A DNA stretch of 39,700 nucleotides from Bacteroidota bacterium (GTDB lineage: Bacteria > Bacteroidota > Bacteroidia > Bacteroidales > PUMT01), in assembly GCA_003554865.1 (NCBI GenBank), contig PWHJ01000142.1:1-39700 (forward strand), in the 5' to 3' direction. Below the pieces are notes generated by a model that saw only the letters and a list, made by a program, of their open reading frames with translations, ran no database searches and was not told the DNA's origin. Position numbers and translations under genes: made by a program. Positions 8,013-16,927 of this stretch are shown here, piece by piece; positions within the stretch are counted from its first letter, which is position 1; the number at the start of each line of letters is the position of its first letter.

Positions 8013-9127
8013 GTACACTCAAGTTGCTGATAGTCGACGATGAGCCCGGCATACGGTCGGGTGCTAAAAGGGTGCTGCAGGATTTTTCTTTTGGTTACCC
8101 TTTTATGGACGAGGATTTTGAATTTGAGATACTTGAGGCTGAAACCGGTGAGAAAGCAATAGAAATAATAGAATCCACCGATGTTGATATAATATTGCTT
8201 GACAACAAGCTTCCCGGAATAGACGGTATAGAGGTACTCGAGCATATAAATAATAAAGAGTATGATATTGCGGTGATGATGATCACTGCATATGCATCAC
8301 TTGATCTTGCTATCAAGGCTACAAATTATGGGGCCTACAATTTTGTGCCCAAGCCTTTCAAGCCTCAGGAGCTGAGAATATCGGTCGAAAATATCACCAA
8401 AAACCTTTACCTGAAACGGATGACCCGTGCAATGCAGGAGGGGGGTGAACAGAACAGGTTCCAGTTCCTCTCGGTTTTGTCTCATGAGCTAAAATCACCC
8501 ATTAACGCAATTGAGGGTTACCTGAGGATGATGAGGGAAAAACAGGTTGGGGATACTATTGATGATTATATGGAGATGATAGAGCGCTCTATGGAGCGGA
8601 TAAAGGGTATGCGCTCGCTTATTTCCGACCTGCTTGATCTGACAAAAATTGAATCCGGTGCCAAAAGGCGTGATCTTCAAAAGATTGATATTATGGAGAT
8701 TGCAAAATCATCGGTTGACTCATTTGAACCGATGGCCTCTCAAAGCAACATCAGGATAAATCTTCATGGGGATGAAAATATTTATATGACTGCCGATAAA
8801 AACGAGATGGAGATAATTTTTAACAACCTCGTTTCAAATGCAGTTAAATACAACAAGGAGGGAGGAGAGGTATATGTTTCCATCAGTGAGGATGAGGGGG
8901 AAATATCAATAAGTGTTGAAGATACGGGCATTGGAATGAGCCAAGAGGACAAGCAGCATCTTTTCCAGGATTTTGTTAGGATAAAAAACACAAGGACAAA
9001 ATTTGTTCCGGGCAGCGGACTGGGACTGTCTATTACGAAAAAAATGGTGGACCTCTATAACGGCACCATTGATGTCGAGAGTGAACCGGATGTTGGAAGC
9101 AAGTTTATTGTAAGATTTCCGTTATAA
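8009..9127 (+). CDS. hybrid receiver-histidine kinase (REC-HisKA-HATPase)
   Basis: This 372-residue cytosolic protein begins with a receiver (D10/D11, phospho-acceptor D65 in LLLDNKLPGIDG, conserved Lys in PKPFKP). A HisKA domain follows with H159 in LSHELKSPINA, then an HATPase with NNLVSNAVKYN, DTGIGMS and GSGLGLSITKK. The receiver sits at the N terminus, so phosphorylation may gate the attached kinase; this is common for relay integrators. No transmembrane segment or PAS domain is visible. The ATGA overlap with the preceding receiver indicates co-translation. It probably links the hydrogenase-like kinase and its receiver to a later target, perhaps the inserted receivers at the front of the operon. 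Those partner assignments are inferred from gene order only. Confidence 0.92.
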   Translation: MSTLKLLIVDDEPGIRSGAKRVLQDFSFGYPFMDEDFEFEILEAETGEKAIEIIESTDVDIILLDNKLPGIDGIEVLEHINNKEYDIAVMMITAYASLDLAIKATNYGAYNFVPKPFKPQELRISVENITKNLYLKRMTRAMQEGGEQNRFQFLSVLSHELKSPINAIEGYLRMMREKQVGDTIDDYMEMIERSMERIKGMRSLISDLLDLTKIESGAKRRDLQKIDIMEIAKSSVDSFEPMASQSNIRINLHGDENIYMTADKNEMEIIFNNLVSNAVKYNKEGGEVYVSISEDEGEISISVEDTGIGMSQEDKQHLFQDFVRIKNTRTKFVPGSGLGLSITKKMVDLYNGTIDVESEPDVGSKFIVRFPL

Positions 9128-9176
9128 CCTTTAACTTTGCTTTTTACCGGTTTTTAATTTTCGATTGTAGTAAACG

Positions 9177-11264
9177 ATGAAAAAGTTTTACCTGCCGCTG
9201 AAGCTTCGTCTTTTTTTGCCCGTAAGTTTACTTATTGTGATAATAGTGGCAAGTATCACTGTTTTTTTCGTGAAAAAATCACTTGATGTTTTTCACTCCC
9301 AGATTGAGGATAATCTGAGAGTTGAGGTTCGTACAATTTCCAAAATGTTTGAACGCGAGGCCACCCTGAAAAACGAAAGGGTCAGAACCAATCTGAGGGT
9401 GGCTGCCGCCGCTTTCTCTGACAGTGATTTAAAAATAAGTCCGCAAACCTTCACCGTTGAAGCTGAAAACCAAATTACCGGAGAAATATACGATGCCCGG
9501 CTGAACAGGTGGTATCTGGAAAATGAGCCGTTATACGCCAGCAAATGGTTTGTGGATAGTCTGCAGAATTTGCTCGGCTCGACCGTTACAATCTTTCAAA
9601 AATCAGACAGCGGATTTGTGAGGATGTCAACCAATGTTCTCACAAGAGAAGGTGAGAGGGCGGTTGGAACGTATATCCCTATGGATTCACCCGTGAGTCG
9701 TTCAATATCGGAAGGGGAGACCTACTACGGGCGTGCCTTTGTTGTGGATGACTGGTATGTTACTGCCTATGAACCTTTAATTTATAATGGTCAGCTGGTG
9801 GGAATGATATATGTGGGAGACAGGGAAAAGAACCTGGATAAACTGAAAGATATACTTTATGACCTTAAAATAGGTAAAAGCGGTTATCCTTTTGTCTTCG
9901 ACAGGGAAGGCTATCTTATGATCCATCCTGAAAGAGAGGGGGAGTTCTGGGGCGACAGCCTTCTTTTCAGGCGGGTCAGGGAAAAAGGAGAGGGTGTGAT
10001 TGATTACCGCCTGGAAGGAGAAGGTAAAACGATGGCTTTTGAATATTTTGAAGATTTTGAAGTTTACGTTGCCGCATCTGTTTACCCTCACAAGGAAACT
10101 GCCGAGCTAAGAGAAGATGCAATTTTTGGTGCAATTGTTACAGCCGGTGTTTCAATATTGCTGCTTTTGGGATTTATATACTTTTTTACAACAGAACGCA
10201 TTTACAGTTTTTTCACTGAGCTTCAAAAGTCAAGGGAAAAAATCAGCAGGATGAGCCGGGCACTTAAAGAGTCGGAGGAGCGTTACAGGAAATTGTTTGA
10301 CAGTACCGGAGATGATATTTTTGTAACCGATATTGATGAAAATATTGTTGAAGTAAACAATGCTGCCTGCGAAACACTGGGATATACAAGAAGTGAATTG
10401 CTGAGAAAGAAAATGTCTGACCTGAAACCGGAAAAATACAGGGAAGAGGTTGCCGAAAACCGCAGGATTATTTTTGAAAAAGGAAGTCACTCTTTTGAAT
10501 CCGAGCATATTACAAAAGCGGGTGAGATTATTCAGGTTGAATTTGCAAGCAGACTGGTTAATTATGGTAACGAGAAGCTCGTTTTAAGCGTAGTAAGGAA
10601 TATAAGCAAGCGCATTGAGTACGAGCGCCAGATATTAAGTGCAATTATCAGGGGGGAAGAGCGTGAAAGGAAACGTTTTGCCAGGGAGATGCATGACGGC
10701 CTGGGTCCGTTGCTTTCAACAATTAAGCTTTATATAAATGAGCTGGGATCTATTTCATTGAGTGAGGGTGAAAGAAAAGAACTTATGAGTCATACCAACG
10801 AGCTCATTGACGAAGCGGTAAATTCGACTCGCACCATATCGGACAACCTGATGCCCACCGTTATTAACTCTTATGGTCTGGTTAAGGCCGTACAGGCATT
10901 TTGCGACAAGGTTAACAAGACCAACCGGCTGGATATCTCTTTTAAAACCGAAAACATTGACCAAAGACTTGAAGGGAATGTGGAGATTATTCTTTTCAGG
11001 GTTATAAGTGAGCTTATCAACAACACTATTAAGCACGCAGAGGCGGAAAATGTATATATACTCCTGAGAAAAAAAGACGGCAGCCTGACTCTTTATTTCA
11101 AAGATGACGGATTAGGCTTTGATTCCGATGAGGTTATTTATTCGCAAAACAAGGGAATGGGATTGAAGAATATAATCAGCCGTGTCAGGTCAATAAGCGG
11201 TAAGTATACTATCAACAGCAGTCCGGGAGAAGGTTTTTCTATTAAAATTGAAATAAATATTTAA
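9177..11264 (+). CDS. membrane sensor histidine kinase, Cache-PAS-HisKA_3 (NarX/DegS type)
   Basis: This 695-residue inner-membrane kinase has a short cytoplasmic N terminus, TM1 about residues 10-32 and a large periplasmic Cache-type sensor region (about 35-315, resembling Cache_3-Cache_2 fusions, with VGMIYVGDREKN and GYPFVFDREGYL). TM2 is at about 320-345. A PAS domain (about 362-485, SEERYRKLFDSTGDDIF) precedes the HisKA_3 dimerisation helix with H506 in REMHDGLGPLLS and a C-terminal HATPase (DDGLGFD, GMGLKNI). It starts 49 bases after the receiver-kinase and is followed after 11 bases by a NarL-type regulator, its evident partner. The periplasmic ligand cannot be told from sequence; Cache domains often bind small organic molecules. 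Its inclusion in the hydrogenase operon is likely but not proven. Confidence 0.93.
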   Translation: MKKFYLPLKLRLFLPVSLLIVIIVASITVFFVKKSLDVFHSQIEDNLRVEVRTISKMFEREATLKNERVRTNLRVAAAAFSDSDLKISPQTFTVEAENQITGEIYDARLNRWYLENEPLYASKWFVDSLQNLLGSTVTIFQKSDSGFVRMSTNVLTREGERAVGTYIPMDSPVSRSISEGETYYGRAFVVDDWYVTAYEPLIYNGQLVGMIYVGDREKNLDKLKDILYDLKIGKSGYPFVFDREGYLMIHPEREGEFWGDSLLFRRVREKGEGVIDYRLEGEGKTMAFEYFEDFEVYVAASVYPHKETAELREDAIFGAIVTAGVSILLLLGFIYFFTTERIYSFFTELQKSREKISRMSRALKESEERYRKLFDSTGDDIFVTDIDENIVEVNNAACETLGYTRSELLRKKMSDLKPEKYREEVAENRRIIFEKGSHSFESEHITKAGEIIQVEFASRLVNYGNEKLVLSVVRNISKRIEYERQILSAIIRGEERERKRFAREMHDGLGPLLSTIKLYINELGSISLSEGERKELMSHTNELIDEAVNSTRTISDNLMPTVINSYGLVKAVQAFCDKVNKTNRLDISFKTENIDQRLEGNVEIILFRVISELINNTIKHAEAENVYILLRKKDGSLTLYFKDDGLGFDSDEVIYSQNKGMGLKNIISRVRSISGKYTINSSPGEGFSIKIEINI

Positions 11265-11275
11265 TACTTTTAGAT

Positions 11276-11938
11276 ATGCATGCCACTATAAAAGTAATGA
11301 TAGTTGACGACCACGAGATCTTTCGCAACGGTTTAAAAATGGTGCTGGGGAAGCTTAAATATCTGGAGATAGCGGGAGAGGCTTCCGACGGGAACTCTTT
11401 TTTGGAAATGCTTGATGAAACCGAGGCAGACATTGTTCTGATGGATATTGAAATGCCCGGAATGAACGGTATTGAGGCAACCGAGGCTGTCCTGAAGAAA
11501 AAGCCGGATCTCAAAGTTATTGCACTTACAATGTTCGGTGATGACGAATACATTCAAAGTATGCTGGATGCCGGTGCAAAAGGTTTTCTCATGAAGAACA
11601 TCAACAAGGAAAATCTTGACAGGGCCATCCAGACAGTTTACAACGGAGGGAACTATTTTTCCGAGGAGCTTTTTGAATTCTTCACAAGGCAACTGACAAA
11701 AGAGAAGGAGAAGGATAAGGAGAAGGATGAGGAGAAACTTAAGCTCACCCGCAGGGAAAAGGAGATCCTTCAGCTGCTGTGTGAAGGGCTGACCAACAAG
11801 GAAATAGCGGATGCCCTTTTTATAAGTGAGCGAACTGTTCTGGGACATAAGACCAATTTGCTAACCAAGACCAATACAAAGAATTCTTTGAGCCTTATGG
11901 CATATGCAATAAAGAACAACCTGGTAGTAATAAAGTAA
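11276..11938 (+). CDS. NarL/LuxR-family response regulator
   Basis: This 220-residue transcription factor has a receiver at residues 1-125 (D11/D12, phospho-acceptor D57 in VLMDIEMPGMNG) and a LuxR/GerE helix-turn-helix at about 155-215 (LTRREKEILQLLCEGLTNKEIADAL). The two are joined by a highly charged linker made of Lys, Glu and Asp (about 142-153). It is the only protein among the five receivers in the cluster with a DNA-binding output, and it lies 11 bases behind the HisKA_3 kinase that normally partners this regulator type. It may transmit the combined signal to target promoters, possibly including the one at 801-831. That target is a guess. Convergent kynU begins its coding end 88 bases downstream. 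Confidence 0.94.
   Translation: MHATIKVMIVDDHEIFRNGLKMVLGKLKYLEIAGEASDGNSFLEMLDETEADIVLMDIEMPGMNGIEATEAVLKKKPDLKVIALTMFGDDEYIQSMLDAGAKGFLMKNINKENLDRAIQTVYNGGNYFSEELFEFFTRQLTKEKEKDKEKDEEKLKLTRREKEILQLLCEGLTNKEIADALFISERTVLGHKTNLLTKTNTKNSLSLMAYAIKNNLVVIK
11705..11728 (+). repeat. two-copy 12-base tandem repeat in regulator linker
   Basis: The unit AAGGAGAAGGAT occurs twice exactly (11705-11716 and 11717-11728) and continues imperfectly afterwards. It encodes the Lys/Glu/Asp linker between receiver and DNA-binding domain of the NarL-type regulator. The unit is a multiple of three, so slippage would change linker length without shifting frame. Confidence 0.6.
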
Positions 11939-12025
11939 TATTTTGCCGGCTTCAAAATAAAACCGTTCGCACCGGTTCTGCCGGTCAATTTAACTCAGTT
12001 TTACGTTCCGGTGGAGCAAAGATTT

Positions 12026-13312
12026 TTAAGAGACCGGGTTCCGTTCTCCGCTGAATAATTTATACTCACCTGCTTCCATGATCTCCTGAAGGTTCTCGGC
12101 CACTTTCCACACTTCGGTAAAAGTGTTGTAAAGGGCTGCAGGAGCTAATCTGATTATTGAGGGTGGTCTCAGGTCGGGAACTATCCCCCTTGCCTTTAGC
12201 GCTTCATTAATTCTTACCGCTTCTGGATGTTCAATTGCGATATGTCCGCCTCTTCTTTCATCTTCCGGTGGGGTAACTATTCTGAATTCCTCGAATTTGG
12301 GGATGATCCTTTGCTGAATCAACCCGGAGAGAAAAGAAGTGAGCTTCAATGATTTTTCCCTGATATTTTCTATTCCCGCTTCAAGGGTTATATTGAGGGC
12401 TCCTTCAAGGGGGGCGGAGCTTAATATTGCAGGTGAAGAGATCTGCCACCTTCCTGCGTCAGGGGCAGGTATAAACTCATTGAGCATCTCGAACTGTTTT
12501 TCTTTCAAACATCCGAACCAGCCGGTCATAAAAGGCTCCCTGTAGAAATGCTTCTTGTTTACATACAGGAAAGCAGTCGCTCCCGGTCCGCCGTTCAAAT
12601 ACTTGTAGCTGCACCAAAGCGCAAAGTCCACACCCCACTGGTCAAAATTGTGGGGGATGGTTCCCGCCGAGTGACTGCAGTCAAAACCGATCAAAATGCC
12701 CCGTTTGTGAGCTTCTTCGGTTAAAAATCCAATATCCAGCAATTGTCCGGTATGGTAAACAACTGAGGGTAAAAACACAATTGCTGTTTCAGGGGTCATA
12801 AGTTCAACTATCTTCCTCTCATCAAGATATCCGTTATCGTTAGCCTTTGCAAGAATAAGCTCTTTCTCCGGGTCGAGTCCTCTGAGCTTTATCTGACCTT
12901 TAAGTGCGTATATATCGGAGGGAAAGTTTTGCTCATCTGCAACGATTTTTTTCCTTTCTCCTTCAGGACGGTAAAAACTGCTGACAAGTGCATGTATGTT
13001 GACCGTAGTTGTACCGGTCATTATAACCTCCCCAGGCTGGGCGCCGACTATTTGTGACGCCATTACCCCCATTTCTTCTGCAAACCAGAACCAGGGGCGT
13101 TTGGCTGATAACCATCCCGTTATTGCAAGCTTCTTCCATTCGTTTACAACCCGCATAATGGATTCTTCGGAGTCTCTTGAAAGCAGCCCCAGCGAATTCC
13201 CATCCATGTAAATAGTTTGAGGTGGGATATAAAACCGCTCCCTGAAACCGGCAAGCTTATCTTCTTTGTCAAGTAAAGCGGCGCTTTCCTTTGAATAATT
13301 AACTGAGCTCAT
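12026..13312 (-). CDS. kynU: kynureninase
   Basis: This 428-residue PLP enzyme of the aminotransferase class V fold hydrolyses kynurenine to anthranilate and alanine, or 3-hydroxykynurenine to 3-hydroxyanthranilate. Family hallmarks are the N-terminal DGNSLGLL, TGTTTVNIHALVSSFYRP, FDCSHSAGTIPH with the cofactor-ring Asp, and CSYKYLNGGPG with the Schiff-base lysine K237. The C-terminal substrate region reads RPPSIIRLAPAALYNT. Length matches bacterial kynureninases (about 415-430). No other kynurenine-pathway gene (dioxygenase, formamidase) is nearby, which fits an anaerobe that would not run the oxygen-dependent first step; it may salvage imported kynurenine or supply anthranilate. It converges on the hydrogenase cluster with no obvious hairpin between them. 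Function is confident; physiological use is not. Confidence 0.95.
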   Translation of the reverse strand: MSSVNYSKESAALLDKEDKLAGFRERFYIPPQTIYMDGNSLGLLSRDSEESIMRVVNEWKKLAITGWLSAKRPWFWFAEEMGVMASQIVGAQPGEVIMTGTTTVNIHALVSSFYRPEGERKKIVADEQNFPSDIYALKGQIKLRGLDPEKELILAKANDNGYLDERKIVELMTPETAIVFLPSVVYHTGQLLDIGFLTEEAHKRGILIGFDCSHSAGTIPHNFDQWGVDFALWCSYKYLNGGPGATAFLYVNKKHFYREPFMTGWFGCLKEKQFEMLNEFIPAPDAGRWQISSPAILSSAPLEGALNITLEAGIENIREKSLKLTSFLSGLIQQRIIPKFEEFRIVTPPEDERRGGHIAIEHPEAVRINEALKARGIVPDLRPPSIIRLAPAALYNTFTEVWKVAENLQEIMEAGEYKLFSGERNPVS

Positions 13313-13414
13313 TTTATTGATTTGTTTTGCAATAGTTTGTATTTTTTGAATGGGTGCACACCTTTACCGGCATAGTGTCTTTTCACCAAGGGCTGCGAAT
13401 AGAGGGGCATTGTC

Positions 13415-13618
13415 TTAGTAGAGCCTTCTTCTTTTTGACGGCATAATTATCCATAATATAACATAAACCAGTATGCCGGGAAATGCTGCACTCAAAATTG
13501 AAACCAGAAGATATAACACACGCACAAGTGTTGTGTCCCATCCAAGCCATTCTGCAATTCCTGCGCAAACTCCCCCAATTACACGGTTGTGCGAACGTTC
13601 AAGCTTGTTTTGATCCAT
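13415..13618 (-). CDS. PspC domain small membrane protein
   Basis: This 67-residue protein is of the PspC family. The N-terminal part has the family signature NRVIGGVCAGIAEWLGWD followed by TTLVRVLYLLVSILS, then a hydrophobic membrane segment (about 43-60) and a basic tail. PspC domains are associated with phage-shock or envelope-stress responses and toxin-like regulators, but small stand-alone versions in Bacteroidetes have no assigned task. The gene lies about 100 bases upstream of kynU on the same strand. A possible -7 box, TAATCTTG (7 of 8 matches), reads leftwards near 13666. An overlapping alternative frame at 13383-13568 is rejected as a shadow. Confidence 0.85.
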   Translation of the reverse strand: MDQNKLERSHNRVIGGVCAGIAEWLGWDTTLVRVLYLLVSILSAAFPGILVYVILWIIMPSKRRRLY

Positions 13619-13811
13619 ATTTTGTTACTTTTTTGTTTAAAAATAATAAAAACGATTATTATTACAAGATTAAGTTTTTACCGGCTAAGGGAAAAACAGA
13701 AATTTTTATGTAAATTGCCTGAAGTCTCACAAATCCGGATTAAAAAACAGTGAAAAATGAATTTTTTGAATAACAGATATTTAACCGAAAGTTTAATTAA
13801 ACACTCACCCC

Positions 13812-15938
13812 ATGGACAAAAAATTTTTTTCAAGGCAAGCTGTTTTATTATGGTTTGCTTTATTTTTAATTATGCAAACCGGTTGTAAAATGGAACCAAC
13901 TCCACCGGATGCGGAAAAAAAACCTCATGAAATTACAACTCACGGGGATACCCGCGTTGACAATTATTACTGGATGAGGGACAGGGAAAATCCTAAGGTA
14001 ATAGAGTACCTTGAGGCTGAAAACGAGTATGCCGATGCTATGATGGCCCACACCGAAGATCTTCAGGAAAAACTTTTCGATGAGATAGTTGGCAGGATAA
14101 AGGAGACCGATGAATCCGTTCCCTACTTTGACAACGGATATTATTATTATACCCGTTATGAAGAAGGAAAAGAGTTTCCTATTTATTGCCGGCGTGAGGG
14201 CAGCATGGATGCCGAAGAGGAGATTCTTCTGGATGTGAATGAGAAAGCCGAAGGATACGACTTTTACCAGGCAACGGGCCTGAGTGTCAGTCCCGACAAC
14301 AAAATGCTTGCTTTCGGTGCAGATACGGTTGGACGAAGAAGGTACCCCATTCACTTCAAGGACCTTACCACAGGTGAGATCCTTGACGAGAGTATTCCGG
14401 TAACAACCGGCGGCTCAGTTTGGGGCAATGACAGCGAAACTCTCTTTTACACTACTCGTGACTACAATACTCTGAGAGCCGACAAGATACACAGGCACAA
14501 AGTGGGGGATGACCCCGATGATAGCGAGCTTGTTTATTATGAAGAAGACAATACTTTCAGGGTAGGGGTATCACGCACTAAATCGAGGGAGTATATAATG
14601 ATAGTCTCCTCTCACACTCTTTCCACCGAATACCGTTATCTCGATGCTGACAATCCCGGCGGGGAGTTCACTCTTTTTCAGCCAAGGGAAAGGGATATGC
14701 GTTATTCGGTTGATCATCACGGTGACAACTTTTATATAGTTACCAATATGGATGCGCCCAATTTCAGGCTGATGAAAACCCCGGTAAACAGAACAGGCAA
14801 AGAGAACTGGCAGGATGTTATACCTCACAGGGATGATGTTTTGCTTTCTGGCATAGAGATATTCACTGACCATCTGGTAGTCTCGGAGCGTAAAGATGGA
14901 CTAACACAGCTCAGGGTAATGGAGTGGGACGGAGATGAAGACTATTATCTTGAGTTTGAAGAAGAGGCTTATACTGTGCGTACTTCCAGGAATCCTGATA
15001 TAGACACCGATGTTTTGAGGTTTTCTTACACTTCGCTTACAACCCCTTCTTCAATTTATGACTATAACATGAATACAGGTGAGAGGGAGCTGCTGAGGCA
15101 GGATGAGGGGCTGGGTGATTTTGAGCCGGACGATTATGAAGCAAGACGTTATTTTGCAACTGCCGATGACGGTACCGAGGTGCCCATATCCCTTGTTTTC
15201 CGAAAGGGTACTGAGCTTGACGGCAACAATCCTTTGTTACTTGACGGTTATGGCTCTTACGGCTCCAGCAGGGACCCCTCTTTCAGCTCGGTTCGCCTGA
15301 GCCTTCTTGACCGTGGATTTGTATATGCCATAGCTCATATAAGGGGAGGACAGGAGATGGGTCGCCACTGGTACGATGAAGGAAAGTTGCTGAATAAAAA
15401 GAACACTTTTACAGATTTTATTGCCTGTACTGAATTTTTGATTGAGAATAATTATACAAATCCTGATTTAATGTTTGCCCAGGGGGGGAGTGCCGGTGGA
15501 CTTCTCATAGGTGCGGTCATAAATATGAGACCTGATCTCTACCGCGGCGTTATTTCCCGTGTCCCGTTTGTCGATATAGTGACTACTATGCTGGACGAGT
15601 CGATACCTTTGACAACTTTCGAGTATGACGAGTGGGGCAACCCCAACGATCCGGAATATTACGAATATATGCTCTCCTATTCTCCTTACGACAACGTAGA
15701 AGAAAAGGATTATCCTGCAATGTTTGTTACATCAGGGCTGCACGATTCGCAGGTTCAGTTTTGGGAGCCGACAAAATGGGTGGCAAAGCTCAGGGATAAG
15801 AAAACCGATGATAATCCACTGTTGCTGAGGACCAATATGGAAGCGGGTCATGGAGGAGCGGCCGGACGTTACCAGAGATACAGGGAGACAGCTGAGTTGT
15901 ATGCCTTTTTGCTTGATCTTGCAGGGATCAGCGAATAA
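13812..15938 (+). CDS. prolyl oligopeptidase family serine peptidase (S9A, oligopeptidase B-like), lipoprotein
   Basis: This 708-residue protein has an N-terminal hydrophobic segment ending in MQTGC, so C25 is a probable lipidation site and the enzyme should be anchored in the envelope. The Gln at -3 makes the lipobox imperfect. The beta-propeller (about 60-440; TRVDNYYWMRDRENPKVIEYL is typical of S9A) gates a C-terminal alpha/beta hydrolase with the triad S560 (GGSAGG), D645 (SGLHDSQV) and H680 (EAGHGG). Such enzymes cleave short peptides after proline or basic residues, and the DEWGNP segment favours an oligopeptidase B-like specificity. It is monocistronic: divergent from pspC and ended by a strong hairpin terminator. 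A peptide-scavenging role is inferred. Confidence 0.93.
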   Translation: MDKKFFSRQAVLLWFALFLIMQTGCKMEPTPPDAEKKPHEITTHGDTRVDNYYWMRDRENPKVIEYLEAENEYADAMMAHTEDLQEKLFDEIVGRIKETDESVPYFDNGYYYYTRYEEGKEFPIYCRREGSMDAEEEILLDVNEKAEGYDFYQATGLSVSPDNKMLAFGADTVGRRRYPIHFKDLTTGEILDESIPVTTGGSVWGNDSETLFYTTRDYNTLRADKIHRHKVGDDPDDSELVYYEEDNTFRVGVSRTKSREYIMIVSSHTLSTEYRYLDADNPGGEFTLFQPRERDMRYSVDHHGDNFYIVTNMDAPNFRLMKTPVNRTGKENWQDVIPHRDDVLLSGIEIFTDHLVVSERKDGLTQLRVMEWDGDEDYYLEFEEEAYTVRTSRNPDIDTDVLRFSYTSLTTPSSIYDYNMNTGERELLRQDEGLGDFEPDDYEARRYFATADDGTEVPISLVFRKGTELDGNNPLLLDGYGSYGSSRDPSFSSVRLSLLDRGFVYAIAHIRGGQEMGRHWYDEGKLLNKKNTFTDFIACTEFLIENNYTNPDLMFAQGGSAGGLLIGAVINMRPDLYRGVISRVPFVDIVTTMLDESIPLTTFEYDEWGNPNDPEYYEYMLSYSPYDNVEEKDYPAMFVTSGLHDSQVQFWEPTKWVAKLRDKKTDDNPLLLRTNMEAGHGGAAGRYQRYRETAELYAFLLDLAGISE

Positions 15939-15950
15939 AAAAAATATGAT

Positions 15951-15998
15951 AAAAAAAAGCGGGGATCGCTGCCCGGAGGCGATGATCCCCGCTTTTTT
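15951..15998. terminator. bidirectional intrinsic terminator
   Basis: A perfect nine-base stem GCGGGGATC (15959-15967) / GATCCCCGC (15984-15992) is flanked by an A-run (15951-15958) and a T-run (15993-15998). Inner bases TCGC/GCGA can pair further. It therefore works in both directions and separates the convergent peptidase gene (+) from the FKBP gene (-). Confidence 0.88.
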
Positions 15999-16070
15999 GT
16001 GGTGGTGCGCCGTGCATGATTGTTTAACTTGGTGGTGAAAGTCCTTGCGGGTTTGTAAAGTAGAGCTTGG

Positions 16071-16763
16071 TTACTCTTCCCTGACAATATCTATCAGCTC
16101 AATATCAAAAATAAGTGTCATAAAAGGTTCAATTGGGCCGTCCTGGCGTGGATTTGCACCATATGCAAGCTCCTGGGGAATGAAAACCCGCCATTTTGAC
16201 CCAACCGGCATCATCTGAAGCGCTTCGGTCCACCCCTCGATCACATTGCCGGGCATAAACTGTGCGGGTTCGCCACGCTCATGCGAGCTGTCAAAAACGG
16301 TACCGTCAATCAGCGTGCCGGTATAGTGAACAATTACCTCATCTTCAAAAGTGGGTACCGGACCGTCTCCCTCCTCCAGTATCTTATACTGTAATCCGCT
16401 TTCAGTTGTGACAACATCCTCCTTCAGTTTATTTTCCTCGAGAAACTCTTCTCCTTCTTCAAGATTTTCACTGTAATGCATCATATTGAAATAACTGTTG
16501 AGTATATTGTTTGCCTCCATCTCGTCGAATACATGGTCTTCCTCTGCAAACACTTCACGCATTGCCTCGGCAACCAGTTCGGCGTTCAGCTCCTCCATTC
16601 CGCTCATTTTTAATTGGTTGCCAAATGATATCCCGATGGCGTAGCTAACCGAGTCAATTTCGCTGTCAAGGTTTTTGCTGCCCCCACCCATACCGGTGCC
16701 GTCACAGGAGGTTATAATAAACGTGGCTGCAGCGGTCATTAAAAATAAATTGAATTTCCTCAT
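16071..16763 (-). CDS. FKBP-type peptidyl-prolyl cis-trans isomerase, lipoprotein
   Basis: This 230-residue protein has a lipoprotein signal (FIITSC, lipidated C20), a Gly/Ser-rich spacer and a helical FKBP N-terminal dimerisation region (about 35-110, DSVSYAIGISFGNQLK). The FKBP domain is at about 115-228 (VIVHYTGTLIDGTVFDSS, GWTEALQMMPVGSKW, ELAYGANPR, LIFDIELIDI). It follows the FkpA/Mip layout and should assist proline-limited folding of envelope proteins. It is the last gene before the bidirectional terminator and has its own probable promoter at 16854-16861. The active-site aromatic and Asp positions look normal. Confidence 0.94.
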   Translation of the reverse strand: MRKFNLFLMTAAATFIITSCDGTGMGGGSKNLDSEIDSVSYAIGISFGNQLKMSGMEELNAELVAEAMREVFAEEDHVFDEMEANNILNSYFNMMHYSENLEEGEEFLEENKLKEDVVTTESGLQYKILEEGDGPVPTFEDEVIVHYTGTLIDGTVFDSSHERGEPAQFMPGNVIEGWTEALQMMPVGSKWRVFIPQELAYGANPRQDGPIEPFMTLIFDIELIDIVREE

Positions 16764-16853
16764 TTTTTAAAAGTTATAGTTAGTAAATTAATAATAGGCA
16801 GGTTTTTAAAGCAGAAATAAGGTATTGATTATACAATTGTTTCAACTTCCCGG

Positions 16854-16861
16854 CAAATATA
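16854..16861 (-). promoter_or_regulatory. -7 element upstream of the FKBP gene
   Basis: On the - strand this reads TATATTTG, a full TAnnTTTG match. About 19 bases further upstream is TTC rather than TTG, so the -33 is weak. The leader to the start at 16763 would be about 85 bases and AT-rich. Confidence 0.4.
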
Positions 16862-16927
16862 CATAAATTTTCCATCTGAGGAATCTGTTAAAAAAATATC
16901 CCGAACATTAAAATTGACGGCCTCCTT

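Noticed and set aside
11939-12025. Small ACCGG/CCGGT inverted repeat between the NarL regulator gene and kynU
   Set aside because: Five-base stem without a T-run; not convincing as a terminator.
128-13380. ATGCCGGTAAAG shared by the leader at 128 and, inverted, near 13363
   Set aside because: A 12-base match across 40 kb on both strands is expected by chance, and no further similarity surrounds it.
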